Shown piece after piece: positions 8,902-17,764 of a DNA stretch of 64,000 bases. The stretch comes from Variovorax sp. PAMC28562 (GTDB lineage Bacteria; Pseudomonadota; Gammaproteobacteria; Burkholderiales; Burkholderiaceae_C). A model generated the notes under the pieces. It saw nothing but the letters and a program-made list of their open reading frames with translations, was not told the origin of the DNA and did not search any database. A program made the translations under genes and the position numbers. The stretch covers positions 124,001 through 188,000 of the forward strand of contig NZ_CP060296.1 in NCBI RefSeq assembly GCF_014303735.1, written 5' to 3'. The stretch's first letter is position 1, and every line of letters begins with the position of its first letter.

Positions 8902-9741
8902 TCACGCCGCCTTCTTCAATTTCGGGTCGAGCAAGTCACGCACACCATCACCGAGCAGCTGCAAAGACAGCGCAGTGAAGATGATCGCCAGCCCCGGAAA
9001 CAACACGACCCAGAACGCGCGGTCGGCATATTGCTGGCTCCCCGCGACCATCGTTCCCCAGGTCGGGATGTCGGGGGGTACGCCGACGCCGAGGAACGAC
9101 AGGCCGGCTTCAGCGAGGATGGCGTACGCGAAGATGAACGACACCTGCACGAGGATCGGCGACATCAGGTTGGGCAGGATGTGGCGCCACAGGATGCGCG
9201 AGGTTCGCACGCCGAGCGCGCGCACGGCTTCGACGAACAACAACTCGCGAACCACCAACGTCGATGCCCGCACGACCCGCGCGACACGTGGCGTGTAGAC
9301 CAAGACCAGTGCCAGCACGACGTTGCCTAGCGAAGCGCCCAAGATGGCGACCAGCGCGATCGCGAGCAGGATGTCGGGGAACGACATCATGGCGTCGACG
9401 ACTCGCATGATCGGTGCATCGAGCCGACGGAAAAAACCGGCGACGAGCCCCAGCGCGGTGCCGAAGACGACCGAGCCAAGGGCCGTCAGTGCCGCGATGG
9501 TGAGCGAGTAACGCGCACCATGAACGATGCGCGCGTACATGTCTCGGCCCAGTTCGTCGGTGCCCATCAGGTGCTCCGCGCTCGGCGGCTTCAAACGGTC
9601 GAGCACGGCCGTGTCGTTGGGGTCGAACGACGCGAACCATGGCGCGCCGATCGCCATGACGGCGATGACCAGCAGCACCAGCGCGGAGATCATCACCGTG
9701 CGGCGATGCATCAGCTGGCGAAGTGTTCTCGGGAGTTGCAT
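8902..9741 (-). CDS. Dipeptide/oligopeptide ABC transporter permease, DppC/OppC type
   Basis: A 279-residue inner-membrane permease with an N-terminal helix (about residues 18-38), the DppC-type periplasmic segment DELGRDMYARIVHGARYSL and about five further membrane helices. The EAA loop lies in the segment FVEAVRALGVRTSRILWRHI and contacts the ATPase subunits. Length and N-terminal OppC extension fit the DppC family. It lies 31 bases after the DppB-type gene on the same strand. Confidence 0.88.
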   Translation of the reverse strand: MQLPRTLRQLMHRRTVMISALVLLVIAVMAIGAPWFASFDPNDTAVLDRLKPPSAEHLMGTDELGRDMYARIVHGARYSLTIAALTALGSVVFGTALGLVAGFFRRLDAPIMRVVDAMMSFPDILLAIALVAILGASLGNVVLALVLVYTPRVARVVRASTLVVRELLFVEAVRALGVRTSRILWRHILPNLMSPILVQVSFIFAYAILAEAGLSFLGVGVPPDIPTWGTMVAGSQQYADRAFWVVLFPGLAIIFTALSLQLLGDGVRDLLDPKLKKAA

Positions 9742-9772
9742 GACTGTGCGTTCCGGGTGTCGGCTTGCGCGC

Positions 9773-10714
9773 TCAGAGCTTGACGCGCGGATCGACCGCG
9801 ACGTACAGCAGGTCGATCGAGAAATTGATGAGCACGTAGATCGCGGCGATCACCAGCAGCGCGCCCTGGATCACCGGGTAGTCGCGCCGCAGCACCGCAT
9901 TGACGACGAGGCTGCCCACGCCCGGCAGGCCGAACACGGTCTCGGTCACGACGGCGCCGCCGATCATCAAGGCAGCGGTCAGGCCCAGTACGGTGACGAT
10001 CGGCACCAAGGCATTGCGCAGCGCGTGCTTCAACACGACAGTGCTTTCCGACAGGCCTTTGGAGCGCGCCGTTCGCACGTAGTCTTCACCCAGCACATCG
10101 AGCATCGATGCCCGCGTGAAGCGGATGATGAGCGCCGAGTTGAGCAGGCCCAGCACGGCCGCGGGGAGGATCAGTGAATGCAGCCGTTCGAGCAGCGGCG
10201 CACCGGGCGCGCCGTAACCCGACACCGGAAACCAGCCGAACGACACCGCGAAGATCTGGATCAGCACGATGCCGAGCCAGAAGCTCGGAATGCTCGCGCC
10301 CAGCATCGCGATGCCGGTGAAGAACTGATCGATCCAGCGCCCGCGAAACACCGCCGAGACGATGCCGCACGGCAAGCCGATCAGCGCCGCGATGGCGACT
10401 GCCATCAACGACAACAGCGTGGTCGGTTCGGCCCGCTCCCACAGTGCCTGCGTCACCGGCCGCTGCAGAAAAATCGACTGGCCGAGGTTGCCTTGCAGCA
10501 CTTCGCGCAGCCAGTAGCCGAACTGCACGGGCAGCGGCTTGTCCAGCCCGTATTCCTTTTGCACGCGGGCGATGTCGGCGGCGGTGGCCTGGTCGCCGAG
10601 CAGCACCGACACAGGGTCGCCCGACGCGGCGCGCGTCAGGATGAAGACCAGCACCGCCACGATGGCGAGCACGATCAACATGCCTGCGAGGCGGGAAGCG
10701 AGATAGCGGTACAT
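9773..10714 (-). CDS. Dipeptide/oligopeptide ABC transporter permease, DppB/OppB type
   Basis: A 313-residue permease starting MYRYLASRLAGM, a typical DppB/OppB beginning with an immediate membrane helix. The family segment LGDQATAADIARVQKEYGLD follows, then five helices and the EAA loop DYVRTARSKGLSESTVV. The start at 10714 gives the family's normal length; upstream in-frame codons would add non-homologous sequence. It is 10 bases from the binding-protein stop, so the transporter order is SBP-B-C-D-F. Confidence 0.88.
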   Translation of the reverse strand: MYRYLASRLAGMLIVLAIVAVLVFILTRAASGDPVSVLLGDQATAADIARVQKEYGLDKPLPVQFGYWLREVLQGNLGQSIFLQRPVTQALWERAEPTTLLSLMAVAIAALIGLPCGIVSAVFRGRWIDQFFTGIAMLGASIPSFWLGIVLIQIFAVSFGWFPVSGYGAPGAPLLERLHSLILPAAVLGLLNSALIIRFTRASMLDVLGEDYVRTARSKGLSESTVVLKHALRNALVPIVTVLGLTAALMIGGAVVTETVFGLPGVGSLVVNAVLRRDYPVIQGALLVIAAIYVLINFSIDLLYVAVDPRVKL

Positions 10715-10724
10715 CGCAAGGCGC

Positions 10725-12296
10725 TTACTTGATCTTCGCATTCCAGAAGAACGGCCAGGTCGCGGGCTGGTAGTTGTCGAGCGCCGGGCTCCTGGCCGAC
10801 AGACCATTGAACTTGCCGACGTTCACGTACGGCACTTCGTCGTAGACGACCTGCTGGACCTTGCCCCACAGCGCACCACGCTTAGCAGGATCGCTCTCGA
10901 CGTTGAAGGCCTGCAGCGCGGCCTTTTTGGCGGGCGTGTCCCACCAGCCGGGCGCACCGTCACCGAGCTGCGGTGGCGACAGCATCGGCTCGGGGAACTG
11001 GCCCGAATGCGTCACGTAGATGTCCCACAACTTCGGATCGTTGCGGCGCTGCACGAGCGTTGCCCAGTCGACGATGTTGAGTTCGACCTTGAAGCCGGCC
11101 TTCTTCAACTGCTCGGCCATCAGCAAGGCCATGTTGTAGTGAAAGTCGTACTGGCGGCTGGCCATCAGGCGAATCGGCTCGCCTTTGTAGCCGGCCTTGA
11201 CCGCTGCTTCTTTGGCTTTCGGGCCATTGCGCTGGTTGTACAGCTCGGTGCCGCTGGTCGAGTAGAAAGGCGAGCCTTTCGGGAAGTGATTGCCCTCTGC
11301 AATGAAGAAGCGCGTATCGCCGAAGCCGGCGGCCAGCATCTCGCCCTCGCCCATGCCGGTTTGCACAGCCTGGCGCATCGCCTGGTTGGCCAGCACGCCT
11401 TCCTTGGTGTTGAAAACCAGGTACGGGAAGCCGAACGATGGCGTGAGGATGGGTACGGTTTTGCCGCCCGACTTTTCAAGCCGCGTCAGTGCCTCGACCG
11501 GCAGCAGATCGGCGAAGTCGTATTGAGCCGCCAGCGCGCCTTCGACCCGCGTGCTCGCGTTGGGTACGGGCACGAAGCGCAGCTCTTCGATGAGCGCCTC
11601 GCGCTTGCCGCCATAGCCGTTGGCCGGCTCTTTGCGCGCGCTGTATTTGTCGAAGCGCGTCAGGATGACGAAGCGGTCGGGCTGACGCTCCTTGAACTTG
11701 TACGGACCGGTGCCGACGAAGTCTTTCAGCGGCTGCGCGATCGAGTCTTTCGCCATGATGGCGGCCATGCCGCTCGGCAATGCGAGCTGCGACACCAGCG
11801 GCGCATACGGCGCTTTCAACACGATGTCGACGCCGAGCGCGCCCTTGGCCTTGAGGCTCTCGATCTGCGCGCCCACTGCCTTGCCGCGTGGCGACTGCTC
11901 GATCCAGCGCTGCAGGCTGGCGACCACGTCGTCGGCGTTCAGTTCGCGGCCGTTGTGCAGCATCACGCCCTTGCGCAAAGTGATCGAGTAGCTCTTGCCA
12001 TCGGCCGAGATTTTGGGCATCGACTCGGCGAGCATCGGCACCACGTTCCACTTGGCGTCGAAGGTGTAGAGCGGCTCGAACACGTGCTGCATGATGGTCG
12101 CGACCAGGTCGGCGGTCGATGCCATCGGGTCTAGCGTTTGCGGCTCGGCCACCATCGCCAGCGTGGCGTAGTTGCGCGGCGCTTGCGCCAGTGCTGCGGG
12201 CGCTCCCACAGTCGCTGCGACGGCCAGCGCCGCCAGCAAGGCGCCGCTGACGAGGGCATGTTTCAAGACAGATTTGGCTAGGTTGGTGGCTCGCAT
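10725..12296 (-). CDS. Periplasmic peptide-type ABC transporter substrate-binding protein (SBP family 5)
   Basis: A 523-residue exported binding protein. The N-terminal signal peptide has a positive start, a hydrophobic stretch around residues 15-32 and a probable Ala-Gln-Ala cleavage site near 37. The mature part starts with NYATLAMVAEPQTLDPMAST, the usual family-5 opening, and contains the LRKGVMLHNGRELNADDVV segment. GGAG lies 6 bases before the ATG. It is the first gene of the D-amino-acid operon. One palindrome of the putative RpiR operator pair lies about 24-42 bases upstream, placing this promoter under likely RpiR control. The ligand may be N-acyl-D-amino acids or D-residue-containing peptides (inference). 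Confidence 0.9.
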   Translation of the reverse strand: MRATNLAKSVLKHALVSGALLAALAVAATVGAPAALAQAPRNYATLAMVAEPQTLDPMASTADLVATIMQHVFEPLYTFDAKWNVVPMLAESMPKISADGKSYSITLRKGVMLHNGRELNADDVVASLQRWIEQSPRGKAVGAQIESLKAKGALGVDIVLKAPYAPLVSQLALPSGMAAIMAKDSIAQPLKDFVGTGPYKFKERQPDRFVILTRFDKYSARKEPANGYGGKREALIEELRFVPVPNASTRVEGALAAQYDFADLLPVEALTRLEKSGGKTVPILTPSFGFPYLVFNTKEGVLANQAMRQAVQTGMGEGEMLAAGFGDTRFFIAEGNHFPKGSPFYSTSGTELYNQRNGPKAKEAAVKAGYKGEPIRLMASRQYDFHYNMALLMAEQLKKAGFKVELNIVDWATLVQRRNDPKLWDIYVTHSGQFPEPMLSPPQLGDGAPGWWDTPAKKAALQAFNVESDPAKRGALWGKVQQVVYDEVPYVNVGKFNGLSARSPALDNYQPATWPFFWNAKIK

Positions 12297-12319
12297 TGAA
12301 ACTCCTTCGCTTCAGGATT

Positions 12320-12338
12320 TGTGAAATTTACTTTCGCA
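12320..12338. promoter_or_regulatory. Putative RpiR operator, site 1
   Basis: The sequence TGTGAAATTTACTTTCGCA is an imperfect inverted repeat: TGTGAAA and the reverse complement of TTTCGCA (TGCGAAA) match at six of seven positions around a 5-base centre. It sits just upstream of the binding-protein start. A second site with the same GAAA-N5-TTTC core lies 84 bases away, about eight helical turns. Assignment to the RpiR protein of this operon is inference from position and the shared core. Confidence 0.45.
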
Positions 12339-12405
12339 CCGCCGGACTTTGAAGCATCAAACGCGCCAAATCACCCGGGAAAACCCTCTATCTTGGACCT
12401 TTTAC

Positions 12406-12420
12406 TGAAATAGAATTTCA
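12406..12420. promoter_or_regulatory. Putative RpiR operator, site 2
   Basis: TGAAATAGAATTTCA is a palindrome with the same GAAA-N5-TTTC core and spacing as site 1. It lies about 37 bases upstream of ridA and contains a -10-like TAGAAT (12411-12416), so occupancy could block ridA transcription. Together the two sites could coordinate the divergent promoters. Confidence 0.45.
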
Positions 12421-12456
12421 CAGCCAAACACAGCGGCCCGTCCGCAGGAGTCTTTC

Positions 12457-12846
12457 ATGCCCCTCGAATACCTCGGTGGATCGCCCACCGCCTCCGACCG
12501 CCAGGTCCGCCCTTTCTCCCCGGCTGTGCGCGCGGGCGACTTCATCTACGTGTCGGGCCAGGTGCCCGCCGACAGCAACGGCGAAATCGTGGTCGGCGGC
12601 ATCGAAGCGCAAACGCGGCAGGTCATGGAGAACCTGAAGTCGGTGCTCGCGCTGGCCGGCGCGACGCTCGACGACGTCTGCAAAAGCACGGTTTGGCTGC
12701 AGGACGCGCGCGATTTCGGTGCCTTCAACCGTATCTACATGGGCTACTTCAGTGCCGAAGGCCGGCCGGCCCGTTCGACCACGGAAGCACGGCTCATGGT
12801 CGACGCGAAGGTCGAGATCGACGTGGTGGCTTACAAGCCGAAGTGA
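12457..12846 (+). CDS. RidA-family enamine/imine deaminase
   Basis: A 129-residue RidA/YjgF-family protein. Recognisable segments are VRAGDFIYVSGQVPADSNG, the mid-region DVCKSTVWLQDARDF and the arginine-containing RPARSTTEARL segment that binds the substrate carboxylate in catalytic members. AGGAG lies 8 bases before the ATG. RidA hydrolyses 2-aminoacrylate and similar enamines made by PLP-dependent dehydratases. It is transcribed divergently from the operon encoding the D-amino-acid deaminase, whose reaction makes such an enamine, so it probably protects against or completes that reaction. Confidence 0.9.
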   Translation: MPLEYLGGSPTASDRQVRPFSPAVRAGDFIYVSGQVPADSNGEIVVGGIEAQTRQVMENLKSVLALAGATLDDVCKSTVWLQDARDFGAFNRIYMGYFSAEGRPARSTTEARLMVDAKVEIDVVAYKPK

Positions 12847-12862
12847 ACCCCGCGCAGGGTCC

Positions 12863-13195
12863 TCAGGGCGCGCCTGCGGCTGCCGCCACGTAGGCGGCCA
12901 GTGTCTTGATCTGCACTTCGGTCAGCGTCTTGAAAGACGGCATCGGCCCGATGCCATTGCGCATCGCCTTCTCGACCCGGTCGGCATCCGGGCGAAGGTC
13001 GTCGAGATCAGGGCCGATCTGCCCGCTCGCGCCGGCCTTCTTGAGCGCGTGACAGAGCGCGCAAGCCGGCAATGGCGCCACGCCGTCGACGAACAGCTTG
13101 CGCCCGTCGTCGGCTGAAGCTTGCGCCTGTGCGCCGATTGATGGCAGTAGCGACAACAGCGCCAGTCCGGCTGCCGCAAGGGTCCGAAAACGCAT
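12863..13195 (-). CDS. Mono-heme c-type cytochrome, SorB-like sulfite dehydrogenase subunit
   Basis: A 110-residue exported cytochrome. The signal peptide covers about residues 1-25 (hydrophobic core LAAAGLALLSLL, Ala-Gln-Ala cleavage), the heme site is CALCH at residues 45-49, and a likely axial methionine is in IGPMPSF. It begins 4 bases after the stop of the sulfite-oxidase-family gene, in the SorA-SorB order. SorB accepts electrons from the molybdenum subunit and passes them to cytochrome c or the terminal oxidase in the periplasm. The name rests on gene order plus the small single-heme architecture. Confidence 0.75.
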   Translation of the reverse strand: MRFRTLAAAGLALLSLLPSIGAQAQASADDGRKLFVDGVAPLPACALCHALKKAGASGQIGPDLDDLRPDADRVEKAMRNGIGPMPSFKTLTEVQIKTLAAYVAAAAGAP

Positions 13196-13199
13196 CGCT

Positions 13200-14411
13200 T
13201 CAGGCGACCGTGATGGCGACGGCGTGGTCGCGCCAGCTCGAGTTCAGGTAGCCGGCTTTGTTCTCGACGCGGTTCTCGACCTGCACGTTACCGCGCACAT
13301 CGGTCACCCGGCTGGCCAGCACGTATTGGCCAGCGGGCAGCTGCACCGGCAGTTCGAACTGACGCCAGGCGAAGCGCCCGAGATCGGGTCCGGCCAGCGC
13401 CGCACGCTGCCAGGTCGCGCCGCCGTCCATCGAAACATCGACCTGCTTCACTGCATTGACGCCGGCAAACGCCACGCCCTGAATCAGCAGACCGCGCGCG
13501 CCCAGTTTCGCAACGCCCGCCAGCGGCGTGTTGATCCACGACTTGGGCGGCATTTGCCACACCGACGGATCGGTCGGACGTATCGCGGCTTCGGCCGACG
13601 GTGTCATGCGGTAGTCGGTCTGCTGGATCGACGAATCGCTTTCGACCGTGGTGAAGGCGAGCTTCTTGACGTACTTGACGCTGTTGACGCCGGTGAAGCC
13701 CGGCACCACGAGCCGCAGCGGGCCACCGTGCGCCAGCGGGATGGGCTGCCCGTTGATCTCCCATGCGAGCACGGCGTCTTCCATGGCGGCCGCCGGCACG
13801 CTGCGCTCGACACGCGACTTGGCATCGACACCCACCGGCAGCACTTCGCCGCCCGTGCCGGTCATGAACAACATGCCCGGCAGCACGCCGCCGGTCGCAT
13901 GCACGAGGTCGCGCACCGGCACGCCGGTCCACATCACGCAACCGGCAGCGCCGACTTGCCACGGTGTGCCGCTCGGTTTGGACGGGAACATGCCGCGGCC
14001 GTTGCCGCTGCATTGCAGCACCATCGCCACGCGCTCGGTGCGCATGGCCTTGAGCTCGCGCACGGTGAGTGATTTGGGGCGACGCACGCCTTCGATCTGT
14101 ACGACCCAGTCGTCGGGCTTGGCCACTATGTCGGCGCTCGGCGGCGTGAGGTTGTTGCGCACGTAGAGCTGGTTGACAGTAGTCAGAGCTCCGTTGCCGG
14201 CAGCACCGCGGCGCGTTTCGATGGTGTTCGCGCTGTGCACGATCATCGAGCCGGCGTCCTTGAAGGCGGCATACGCGGGCAGCGATCGCGCCGGCGCGCC
14301 CTGCGCGAAAGCAGAGCGGACCGGGCCCAACGTGCCGAAGGCGATGGCTGCGCCGGTGCCCGTCAGAAGGGAGCGGCGCAGAGGATTTCGCGCGAGCGGA
14401 AGGTCGGTCAT
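13200..14411 (-). CDS. Sulfite dehydrogenase molybdopterin subunit, SorA-like (sulfite oxidase family)
   Basis: A 403-residue molybdoenzyme of the sulfite oxidase family. The N-terminus has a Tat-type signal (PLRRSLLTG, hydrophobic core, cleavage near AFA-Q), consistent with export of a folded cofactor-containing protein. The molybdenum-ligating cysteine lies in LQCSGNGR. HGGPLRLVVPG and the C-terminal Mo-co dimerisation domain (WQRAAL, FAWRQFE) follow. Start 14411 was chosen for MTDLPLARN just before the Tat motif. It oxidises sulfite to sulfate and probably feeds the adjacent SorB-like cytochrome. SoxC-like sulfane dehydrogenase is an alternative, but no other sox genes are present. Confidence 0.8.
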   Translation of the reverse strand: MTDLPLARNPLRRSLLTGTGAAIAFGTLGPVRSAFAQGAPARSLPAYAAFKDAGSMIVHSANTIETRRGAAGNGALTTVNQLYVRNNLTPPSADIVAKPDDWVVQIEGVRRPKSLTVRELKAMRTERVAMVLQCSGNGRGMFPSKPSGTPWQVGAAGCVMWTGVPVRDLVHATGGVLPGMLFMTGTGGEVLPVGVDAKSRVERSVPAAAMEDAVLAWEINGQPIPLAHGGPLRLVVPGFTGVNSVKYVKKLAFTTVESDSSIQQTDYRMTPSAEAAIRPTDPSVWQMPPKSWINTPLAGVAKLGARGLLIQGVAFAGVNAVKQVDVSMDGGATWQRAALAGPDLGRFAWRQFELPVQLPAGQYVLASRVTDVRGNVQVENRVENKAGYLNSSWRDHAVAITVA

Positions 14412-14511
14412 TCGAGGGACTCTTTCGTAAAAGGATGACGATGTCGATGCGGCGTAACCACCGTAGATCCCGGGGACACTAACCGGCACGCCGCTGCCGA
14501 CGCTTGCAGGC

Positions 14512-15708
14512 TCACTTGGCGTTCGTATCGACCGCGAGGCCGGCGGCACGCCACTCGGGCAACCCGCCACGAAACCAGTTGACGTTTTTATAGCCGGCCT
14601 TCAGCGCCGCGATGCTGGCCTTGTGACTCTTCCAGCACTCCGGGCCGTTACAGCCGAACACCAGCACGGCATCGCGTTCGGGGCCGAGCTTCGCAATGTT
14701 GAACTGGTCGGCATCCGAAGTGAAGTCCGGGTCTTTCGCCGACTTCTCGACGTACGGCACGAGCACCGACCCGGGCACATGGCCCTCGTTGAATTCGGCG
14801 TCGTTGCGCGTGTCGATGTAGCGAGCCGTATGGGCCGACAACATCGCGGCCACGGTCTTGGCGTCGACCACCTTGGCACCAGCCAGCGCACGCGGCGTGA
14901 AGTAGCCGAGCGTCGACACGTAAGTGAAATCTTGGGGCGACACACGCGTCGTCTTGCTGCCCGCGGCTGCGACTTCGGCGAGGTCGGCCCGGAATGCGTC
15001 GGCCGAGATCTTCGAGCCGTCCTTGATGGCCAAACTCAAGCCCGGTACTTCGCGCGATTCCATGATCACCTTGACCTGGCTGCCGGCCGCAATCCACTTT
15101 TCGTAGGTCGCCTTTTCGACACCCACCACGTCACAGCGCCCGATCTGCAAACAGACCAGCAGCGCGTCTTGATAGCGTGTTTCGTAGAGATCCCGAAAGT
15201 GGCGCTTGATCGTGGTGTTCGCAGCCACGGTTTCACCGCGCAGCAGGTACGTGACCAGGCTGTCCTGCATGGGAAGCCCGAGGCGTTTGCCCGCCGCCTG
15301 CTGGAAGTTGGTGATCGGGCTGTGCGTCGACACGACGAGCACGGCTTGCGAGCGAACATCGAGCTGTGCGACGGGTGTGTAGCCGTAGCGCAAGGCCGAG
15401 CCGATGAGGTGGGCCGGGCCGACGACGACATCGGGAATGCGGGCGCGGGTGGCGCTGAGGTCGCTCGTCATGTCGGCCAGGCCGGCCATCGTCGAATCGT
15501 TGAACCGCTCCTTGCGCAGCACCTGCTCGATGGCCGTGCGCCAGCTCGTCATGGTGGCGCCACGCGATTGCTCGCCCTGATCGCCAGGGTTCACCAGAAT
15601 CTTCACTTGTGCATGCGCTGCCAGTGAGAGCAAGAGGCCGGCGACGACACCGAGTGGGCGCAGCCAGCGCGACGGCGACACGCCGCAACGCACAAATTCT
15701 TTGGTCAT
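14512..15708 (-). CDS. PhnD-like periplasmic binding domain fused to a rhodanese domain
   Basis: A 398-residue exported protein. After a signal peptide (hydrophobic core VVAGLLLSLAAHA, about residues 18-31) comes a phosphate/phosphonate-binding PhnD-like domain (about 35-270), with the characteristic VVGPAHLIGSALRYGYTP segment. A C-terminal rhodanese domain follows (about 280-395), with YIDTRNDAEFNEGHVPGS and an active-site loop VFGCNGPECWKS that carries the catalytic-type cysteine and a second cysteine four residues on. It lies about 100 bases before the sulfite dehydrogenase genes on the same strand, so it may act in periplasmic sulfur handling. The function of the fusion is not established. 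Confidence 0.75.
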   Translation of the reverse strand: MTKEFVRCGVSPSRWLRPLGVVAGLLLSLAAHAQVKILVNPGDQGEQSRGATMTSWRTAIEQVLRKERFNDSTMAGLADMTSDLSATRARIPDVVVGPAHLIGSALRYGYTPVAQLDVRSQAVLVVSTHSPITNFQQAAGKRLGLPMQDSLVTYLLRGETVAANTTIKRHFRDLYETRYQDALLVCLQIGRCDVVGVEKATYEKWIAAGSQVKVIMESREVPGLSLAIKDGSKISADAFRADLAEVAAAGSKTTRVSPQDFTYVSTLGYFTPRALAGAKVVDAKTVAAMLSAHTARYIDTRNDAEFNEGHVPGSVLVPYVEKSAKDPDFTSDADQFNIAKLGPERDAVLVFGCNGPECWKSHKASIAALKAGYKNVNWFRGGLPEWRAAGLAVDTNAK

Positions 15709-15787
15709 CCCATTCCGCCCCTTCAAGTCAGTAGTGATCCGAAGTATGAAACGTTCGGATACAGGCCTGCAAGAGCCACGAAAGTGC

Positions 15788-16480
15788 TCAGTCGGCCAAC
15801 CGGCCCGCCACCAGGCGCAACACGCGGTCGCAGCGCGTTGCCAGCGTCTCGTCGTGGGTGACCATGACAAAGGCCGTGCCGTGCAGCCGCGCCAGTTCGA
15901 GCATCAGCGCGAAGACGCCGTCGGCGGTCGCACGATCGAGGTTGCCGGTCGGTTCGTCGGCCAGCACGCAGGCCGGTTGAGTGACCAGCGCGCGCGCGAT
16001 CGCCACGCGCTGACGCTCGCCGCCCGACAACTCGGCCGGGCGATGCTGCAGCCGCTCGGCGAGTCCGACGCTGGTGAGCATCGCGGTCGCGGCGCGCGCG
16101 GCGTCCGCCGGATCGGCGCGCCGGATCTTGAGCGGCATCGCGACGTTGTCGAGTGCGCTGAATTCCGGCAGCAGGTGATGGAACTGGTAGACGAAGCCGA
16201 GGTGCAGATTGCGCATGCGGCCCTGCTCCGCCGCATCGACCGTGGCGATGTTCTTGCCAAGCAGTTCGACGCTGCCCGCAGTTGGCGCATCGAGCCCGCC
16301 CATCAGGTGCAGCAAGGTGCTCTTGCCCGAGCCCGACGCACCGACGATGGCCAGCGTTTCGCCGGCGCGCACGTCGAGGTCGACGCCGTGCAGCACGGTC
16401 AGGTCGAGCCGGCCTTCGTGGAAACGCTTGGTGAGGCCGCGTGCCTTGAGGACCACCTTCGACGATGCAACTTCACTCAT
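15788..16480 (-). CDS. lolD: Lipoprotein-releasing ABC transporter ATP-binding protein LolD
   Basis: A 230-residue ABC ATPase with Walker [10 protein letters not shown], the Lol-specific [19 protein letters not shown] segment after the Q-loop, signature [15 protein letters not shown] and Walker [12 protein letters not shown]. LolD energises release of outer-membrane lipoproteins from the inner membrane to the periplasmic carrier LolA. It overlaps the permease gene by 8 bases in the normal lolCD arrangement. Confidence 0.92.
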   Translation of the reverse strand: MSEVASSKVVLKARGLTKRFHEGRLDLTVLHGVDLDVRAGETLAIVGASGSGKSTLLHLMGGLDAPTAGSVELLGKNIATVDAAEQGRMRNLHLGFVYQFHHLLPEFSALDNVAMPLKIRRADPADAARAATAMLTSVGLAERLQHRPAELSGGERQRVAIARALVTQPACVLADEPTGNLDRATADGVFALMLELARLHGTAFVMVTHDETLATRCDRVLRLVAGRLAD

Positions 16481-17729
16481 AGCGCAGCGCCTCGGCGGGG
16501 TTCACGCGGCTGGCGCGCCAGCTCGGATACAGCGTCGCGGCAAAGGAAAGCACCAGCGAAATGATGGCGATCGGCATGATGTCGCTCTGTTGTGGATCGC
16601 TCGGCATCTTGCTGATCAGGTAGATGTCCTGCGGCAGAAAGCTGGTGTGCAGTGCGTGCTCGATGGCCGGCACGATCACGTCGATGTTGTAAGCCACGCC
16701 CAGCCCCAGCACGAGGCCGAGCACGGTCCCGATGACGCCGACCATCGCACCCTGCACCACGAAAATTGCCATGATGCTTTTCGGGCTGGCGCCCAGCGTT
16801 CGCAAGATGGCGATGTCGGCGCGCTTGTCGGTCACTGTCATCACCAGAGTCGACACCAGGTTGAACGCCGCGACCGCGACGATCAGCGTCAGGATGATGA
16901 ACATCATGCGTTTCTCGACCTGCACCGCAGCAAACCACGTCTTGTTCTGGCGCGTCCAGTCCTTGATCAAAAACGAACCCGGCAACGTGGCGGCAAGCTC
17001 ATCGGCCACCTCGCGCGCCTGGTGCAGGTCTTTCAGCTTGATGCGCAGGCCGCTCGGGCCGTCGAGGCGAAACACGCGTTGCGCGTCTTCCTCGTGAATC
17101 ATCGCCAGCGCCGAGTCGTATTCGTAATGGCCCGAATCGAACGTGCCGACCACGGTGAACTGTTTCAGCCTGGGCACGACGCCGGCCGGCGTGACCTGGC
17201 CGCCCGGTGCGATCAGCGTGACCTGGTCGCCATCGCGCACGTAGAGCGAGCGCGCGAGTTCGATGCCGAGCACGACGCCGAACTGGCCCGGCACCAGCTT
17301 GTCGAGCGCGCCTTTTTGCGCGGTCATCGAGATGTCGGTAACTTGCGGCTCGAGCTTGGGATCGATGCCACGAATCAGCGTGCCTTTCATGTCTTCACCG
17401 CGCGCGATGAGCGCTTGCGAGGCGATGAACGGCGCCACGCCGATCACTTCCGTGTTCTTGCGCGCAGCAGCGGCGATGGCGTCGATGTCTGCCAGCGCTT
17501 GCCCGTCGCGCGAAGTGATCTCGATGTGCGAGATCACGCCGAGCATGCGGTCGGTCACTTCTTTCTGGAAGCCGTTCATTACGCTGAGCACGATGATCAG
17601 GGCGGCCACGCCGAGCGCGATGCCGAGCATCGACACGCCGGAAATGAAGGAGATGAAGCCGTTGCGCCGCGTCGCCCGGCCTGCGCGCGTATATCGCCAG
17701 CCAAGTTGCAGTTCATAGGGGATGGGCAT
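16473..17729 (-). CDS. Lipoprotein-releasing ABC transporter permease LolC/LolE
   Basis: A 418-residue MacB/FtsX-type permease. It begins [14 protein letters not shown], the typical LolC/E cytosolic start, followed by a first helix near residues 25-50. A large periplasmic domain (about 50-265) and three C-terminal helices follow, ending in [18 protein letters not shown], a signature of the family. Start 17729 gives the family length. Many beta-proteobacteria have a single LolC/E-type protein or two similar ones; which paralog this is cannot be told here. It overlaps lolD by 8 bases. Confidence 0.9.
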   Translation of the reverse strand: MPIPYELQLGWRYTRAGRATRRNGFISFISGVSMLGIALGVAALIIVLSVMNGFQKEVTDRMLGVISHIEITSRDGQALADIDAIAAAARKNTEVIGVAPFIASQALIARGEDMKGTLIRGIDPKLEPQVTDISMTAQKGALDKLVPGQFGVVLGIELARSLYVRDGDQVTLIAPGGQVTPAGVVPRLKQFTVVGTFDSGHYEYDSALAMIHEEDAQRVFRLDGPSGLRIKLKDLHQAREVADELAATLPGSFLIKDWTRQNKTWFAAVQVEKRMMFIILTLIVAVAAFNLVSTLVMTVTDKRADIAILRTLGASPKSIMAIFVVQGAMVGVIGTVLGLVLGLGVAYNIDVIVPAIEHALHTSFLPQDIYLISKMPSDPQQSDIMPIAIISLVLSFAATLYPSWRASRVNPAEALRYE

Positions 17730-17764
17730 AGGCCGACGATTGTGGCATCCCGGACAATAGGCCC

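Noticed and set aside
12393..12416. TTGGAC ... TAGAAT as a ridA promoter
   Set aside because: The spacing is only 12 bases, too short for a sigma-70 promoter; only the -10-like hexamer was kept as a note.
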